Shown here: positions 54,314-57,926 of the stretch, one piece after another
How the letters are laid out: the number at the start of each line of letters is the position of its first letter
Position numbering within the stretch: the first letter of the stretch is position 1
Origin: a bacterium
GTDB lineage: Bacteria > Myxococcota_A > Polyangia > Nannocystales > Nannocystaceae
Length of the DNA: 57,926 nt
Direction of reading: 5' to 3'
NCBI GenBank assembly: GCA_024742475.1
Contig: JANSYI010000045.1
Coordinates: 1-57,926 of the forward strand
Made by a program: the position numbers and the translations under genes
Notes under the pieces: generated by a model
Database searches by the model: none
What the model was told of the DNA's origin: nothing
Seen by the model: the letters and a program-made list of their open reading frames with translations, nothing else

Positions 54314-57300
54314 GGCCGCAAGCCCTCCGGAAGGTCGGCAACGCCGCCTGGCAACCACCGTCTCGCAAACCTCTGCATTCGGTTTCTATAGTCGGAAAAA
54401 TTTCGACTACTGTCGATGAGCGCACGAAGTTCGTAGTGCATCCGACCAGACAAGTTGCCTCCGTGCACGCCGGTCTCGGCGCCTCGCTGCAAGAGTACGT
54501 CACCCGTCCTTGTCCGTAGAGTTCGAATGTCGGCCATCGAGACCCCCATCTTGTGAAATGTAGGCGCGCGAGCAGCCATGAGCCACTCGTGTTTTCCACC
54601 TGGACTTCGGATACGGGACTCGATCGTCTCTCGAACCCTGGGGTGAGACCACATCCAGTCAAGCTCGTCGGGAGACAAGGAGTCGAACCACCGCGTGAAC
54701 GCCCCGCCACGGTTGCCCGGCACCTTTGGCGGCAAAGGGATCGCTGCCCCGGAGTTAGGAAGAACGTTCACCCCGGAGTTCGTGCCAAGCGGAACGGCCT
54801 TGCCCCCCCGCTGACCGGAGGCAGGCGGAAGCGCTCGAGCAGCGCCGGGCCCTGACACGAGAGAACGCGGGGAACCGCTGGAAGAAAGGTCAATAACCCG
54901 TCGCCTTCGACTAGAAGGCAGGCCGAAGCGCCCCCCCCGACGCAGGGGGACATCGACAACGCCAAGCGGCTCGCCGTTCGCGACCGAGTCCGCCTGCTCG
55001 GCGATCCCGCCAAGCGTCACAATCCCTCGTGCGAAGGCGCTGCCCGCGAGATACGTCCCGACCCCGGCCGACAGGTGCTGCCCCGTGAGCCATGTGGCCG
55101 TCGACAAGCCCAACGGCGAAGCCCCCGCGCCGCTCGCGAACGCACCAAAGACGAGGGCCCCTTCGATGATGAAGGGTGACCCGAAGAGGATGGCGGCGTA
55201 GATGACCATCCCCGCGGCGCCTGCGGCCTGCGTCCCGTGGATATCCCGCTCGAGGCCGCGGCTGATGTACTCGCTGCTGTTCGCGCTCGCGATGTACGGG
55301 TCGACGACCCACGACGGGTCCGCGTTCGGCACCGCAAGACTGGTGATGGGGTCGCCGTCGAAGTCTCGGCCATGCGGAGTGATCGACGGGCCGACCTCGC
55401 TGTCCGAGAAGTCGATGTACGACTCCCCCTCGTACGCGTAGGCACAGTGCTCCGAGAGCGTGCAGTAGCCTGACGCTCCCTCAGTGTCCGCCAGGTTGAC
55501 CGGATCGCCCCCGCAGTACGCGTACCGGTTCAGCCCGTCCCCGAGCCCTATCGGGTCCGCGCTGCACCACCGCCCCAGCCAGCTCGCGAAGTACCGCCAG
55601 CCGTGCTGCGCCAGCCCGGTCTCCTCATCCTTCTCCATCCCCGTGAACCGATAGCGGTTCACGTCAACGTCGATGCCGCTGCGCACCGCTCGGTACGCCG
55701 TGGTCCCGTACGGGTGGAACTCCTCGTAGGAGACCACGCCGCCGTCCTCGTCGACCTCGAGGCTCGTGCTGCCCAGATGGTTCCCCAGCCGATAGCGGTA
55801 CAGCGCCTTCGGCTTCGCCACCGCCTTCCGGTCTCGACGCAGCTTGACGTCCAGCGTCAGCCCGCCCGGCGCGTGCTCGGTGTGGGTCTGCTCGTCGACC
55901 TTGTCCTCGTCGAACGGGTCGCTCCCCACAAAAGCGCGGAATTCCTCGACGCCGCCGACGTAGACCCGCTCTTCGGTCCGCCCCCCCTTGACGGTCCACT
56001 TCCGCACGCGCTGACCATCGACGTACTGGAAGAACACCTCGGTCGTGCCGCGGCGGACCGAGCGGAGCTGGTCGAGCTCGTCCCATACCATCGCGTCGAG
56101 GTGCGGCATCTGCATCCGGCCGAACGCGTCGTGCTCGAACCGCTCGGGCGTGTCGGTGGCCCCCACGGCACTGGCCCGCAGCCGGTTCCCGAACTCCGAG
56201 TACTGACTCCGGCGCGTCCACGCGTCGGCGCTGTGGCGCGCAGCCAGCTGGTGCCTCAGCTCGAGGATGTTGCCGTGAACGTCGTAGCGGTACCGCTGCG
56301 TGTAACTCCGCACCGCGGTGACGTCGTTGGGCGCAGCCACTCGCGCCACCGCGGCGTCCATCGGCCCCCGACCGCCCTGCCCTGGCAGCTGCCCGTGATG
56401 CTCGCGACCGCTGGCCTCGACGAGTCGGCCGAGCGTGTCGTAGCGGTACCGCGAGACCGGCTCCACCACTTCGCCGCCCACGGTCACGGCCTTGTGCGCG
56501 TCGTCTCGGATCCGGAGCACGCCCCCGGCCGGGGCGTAGACGTACGACAGCCCCTGCAGCGCCTTGCTTCCTGCCTTCGAGGTGACCGACGTCAACCGCT
56601 GCGTCGTCGGGTCGTACGCATAGGCGGTCCGGACCTTGCCGCGCGTGGTCGCTGTGGGCCGACCGAAGATGTCGTAGCCCTCGACCTCGAGGATGACCTC
56701 CGCCCCGCCGCCCTGCCGCGCTCGAGACACCCGTTTGAGCTGCCCCTCCTCGGTGTACTCGTGGAAGGTCCGCGTCCCATGCGGATTCTGGGACTGTACG
56801 AGCCGCCCGTTTGCGTCGAACTGCGCGCTCGACTCGAAGCGCCGCTGCGTCTCCAGCAGCCCGGCCGCCGCGTCGTCGAGCTCGACCACCGAGCGGCAGC
56901 CGACCAGCACCGTCCAGTCGGGGCGGCCCGTCGGGTCCGCGGGCAACACGCGCTCCGTTCGCTCGACCGCGCCGCGGTGGTCGTAGTCGAAGAACGCCTG
57001 CATGCCCCCGCCGTCGTACACACGCAGCAGTCGCCCCTTGTGATACGTCGACCCGTTGACAGCCTCGCCAGGGTCGACCTCGGGCGCCTCGTCGACCCAC
57101 ACCCGGTGCTTCACGACCGCCGAGGTCCCATCCGTATCCGAGACGATGAAGTCGCTCACTGGCCGACGCAGCGCGTCATGGCTCGAGTACGTCCCGTAGC
57201 CCTCTCCGAGGGGACCACGCCGTGCATACAAGACCGAACCGTCGACGTTGGGCAGGCTCGCCGACACGCCACCATCGACGCTGCGCGCGCTCAGCTGCAG

Positions 57301-57926
57301 GCCACCCAACCCGAAGCGGCGCTTCTCGGCGACCCGCCCAGCCGCGTCGATCGTCTCGAAGGCGTTGCCCGCCGCATCGAAGTGCGTCCGGCTGCTCACC
57401 ATCTGCCGCTGCGTGTCGTCGCGCAGCTCGGCGAAGCTCGCGTAGGCGCGCCCCAGCACATCGAAGCGGACATGCTTCCCCGTGCCCGCATGCAGGGCCA
57501 GGTCGGCCTTCTCGCGTGCGTCGAGGTCTCCCTCGTAGCCCTCGTCTTGGGCCGTGTCGTTGCGGTCGAACGAGACCTGCCCCCACGCGTCGAACTCGGT
57601 GCGCTCGACCGAACCATCCCGGTACTCGACCCGGATCGGCCGCCCCAGGTCATCGTGACGGACCGTCTTCACCGGGTCGCCCGTCACCACCGCGTAGCCG
57701 GGGCCACCTTCGGACGGGTCGAAGGTGCGCACGGCGTGCCCCTTGTTGCCGATGTGCTGCTGCCCGCCCGCCCGGTATCGAGAGCCCTCGATCTTCGTCC
57801 GCGTCTGCAACACCCCACCCGACCCACTGTAGTAGGTGATCGTGGTGTGCTCGTGCGAGGACGTCTTCGGTTCGGGCAGACGCTTGTGTTTGCGCAGCGT
57901 GACGTGCTCGTGGCGCGCATGCACCG
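54310..57926 (-). CDS. RHS repeat region and toxic C-terminus of the same SpvB/TcB-RHS toxin
   Basis: C-terminal part of the gene starting at 4747 on the minus strand. It holds many YD/RHS repeats (RYRYD, YRFTGMEKDEETGL) and ends its conserved part with the RHS core motif (SADPIGLGDGLNRYAY, about residues 2325-2340), the usual self-cleavage region of RHS shells. After it come about 390 variable residues: a hydrophobic pre-toxin stretch (about 2440-2470), a Pro/Gly linker, and a compact tip of about 120 residues with HEWLMAARAPTFHKMGV and a later conserved-looking His. The His-rich tip looks like a polymorphic toxin effector, possibly a nuclease; I cannot name the family. The stop codon overlaps the start of the next gene (ATGA at 54313-54310), which fits toxin-immunity coupling. 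Confidence 0.9.
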   Translation of the reverse strand, partial: VHARHEHVTLRKHKRLPEPKTSSHEHTTITYYSGSGGVLQTRTKIEGSRYRAGGQQHIGNKGHAVRTFDPSEGGPGYAVVTGDPVKTVRHDDLGRPIRVEYRDGSVERTEFDAWGQVSFDRNDTAQDEGYEGDLDAREKADLALHAGTGKHVRFDVLGRAYASFAELRDDTQRQMVSSRTHFDAAGNAFETIDAAGRVAEKRRFGLGGLQLSARSVDGGVSASLPNVDGSVLYARRGPLGEGYGTYSSHDALRRPVSDFIVSDTDGTSAVVKHRVWVDEAPEVDPGEAVNGSTYHKGRLLRVYDGGGMQAFFDYDHRGAVERTERVLPADPTGRPDWTVLVGCRSVVELDDAAAGLLETQRRFESSAQFDANGRLVQSQNPHGTRTFHEYTEEGQLKRVSRARQGGGAEVILEVEGYDIFGRPTATTRGKVRTAYAYDPTTQRLTSVTSKAGSKALQGLSYVYAPAGGVLRIRDDAHKAVTVGGEVVEPVSRYRYDTLGRLVEASGREHHGQLPGQGGRGPMDAAVARVAAPNDVTAVRSYTQRYRYDVHGNILELRHQLAARHSADAWTRRSQYSEFGNRLRASAVGATDTPERFEHDAFGRMQMPHLDAMVWDELDQLRSVRRGTTEVFFQYVDGQRVRKWTVKGGRTEERVYVGGVEEFRAFVGSDPFDEDKVDEQTHTEHAPGGLTLDVKLRRDRKAVAKPKALYRYRLGNHLGSTSLEVDEDGGVVSYEEFHPYGTTAYRAVRSGIDVDVNRYRFTGMEKDEETGLAQHGWRYFASWLGRWCSADPIGLGDGLNRYAYCGGDPVNLADTEGASGYCTLSEHCAYAYEGESYIDFSDSEVGPSITPHGRDFDGDPITSLAVPNADPSWVVDPYIASANSSEYISRGLERDIHGTQAAGAAGMVIYAAILFGSPFIIEGALVFGAFASGAGASPLGLSTATWLTGQHLSAGVGTYLAGSAFARGIVTLGGIAEQADSVANGEPLGVVDVPLRRGGRFGLPSSRRRRVIDLSSSGSPRSLVSGPGAARALPPASGQRGGKAVPLGTNSGVNVLPNSGAAIPLPPKVPGNRGGAFTRWFDSLSPDELDWMWSHPRVRETIESRIRSPGGKHEWLMAARAPTFHKMGVSMADIRTLRTRTGDVLLQRGAETGVHGGNLSGRMHYELRALIDSSRNFSDYRNRMQRFARRWLPGGVADLPEGLRP
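57786..57926. repeat. terminal direct repeat, copy 2 (circular overlap)
   Basis: Exact copy of bases 1-141. It lies inside the coding sequence of the large RHS/TcB-type toxin. Trimming one copy gives the circular sequence and rejoins the two halves of that gene. Confidence 0.95.

Overview
The window is a closed circle read as a line. Its first 141 bases (1-141) are repeated exactly as its last 141 (57786-57926), and one very long minus-strand gene runs through the join, so the molecule is about 57.8 kb. It carries a plasmid-type ParA with a ribbon-helix-helix partner, a large iteron array, a candidate replication initiator and a FinO/ProQ-type RNA chaperone. It is therefore best read as a plasmid or plasmid-like virus of a high-GC bacterium. 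The Cys-rich lipoproteins with Ser/Thr/Gly-rich spacers, the SpvB/TcB-RHS protein carrying an OmpA-type domain, and the sigma/ImmA-type operon suggest a myxobacterium, perhaps of the Nannocystaceae type. That host assignment is inference.

Layout. (a) 53648-57785 joined to 1-4747, minus strand: a toxin of about 2740 residues (SpvB / TcB middle region / OmpA-like insert / RHS repeats / variable toxic tip) with an immunity candidate coupled by an ATGA overlap; a divergent gene of unknown role lies at 4885-6003. (b) 6040-12493: maintenance block with the RHH partner, parA, about 40 copies of a 16-bp repeat, a Rep candidate with a palindromic operator, a hairpin-rich leader, the ProQ/FinO-like gene, and a 612-residue protein with three internal repeats. 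(c) 12670-13075: a motif-dense non-coding region. (d) 13113-31486: one 18-kb plus-strand operon of 18 tightly packed genes, many joined by ATGA overlaps. It encodes beta-rich proteins, a transglutaminase-like protein, a lytic transglycosylase, many small single-span membrane proteins and a 1402-residue polyvalent protein with DUF3560. (e) 31919-48843: accessory and defence block with an Mrr-like nuclease, a GNAT-like protein, lipoproteins, a tyrosine recombinase, a sigma/ImmA-IrrE operon, an Rx4H HEPN protein and a complete type I restriction system (hsdR-hsdM-hsdS). (f) 49066-53248: small regulators, tiny membrane peptides, a second tyrosine recombinase broken just before its catalytic Tyr, and lipoproteins.

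The 18-kb operon is the strongest candidate for an undescribed system. In most of its membrane proteins the basic residues directly follow an N-terminal transmembrane segment, which predicts that the soluble parts, including the transglycosylase, lie on the cytoplasmic side. That fits proteins of an internal-membrane virion better than a periplasmic machine. No packaging ATPase, terminase, portal, tail gene, relaxase or T4SS ATPase is visible, so the virion idea remains a hypothesis.

Three conserved genes (34071, 50625-51279 on the minus strand, 51376) each carry an apparent single-base frameshift. These are either real decay or assembly errors, and read mapping would settle it.
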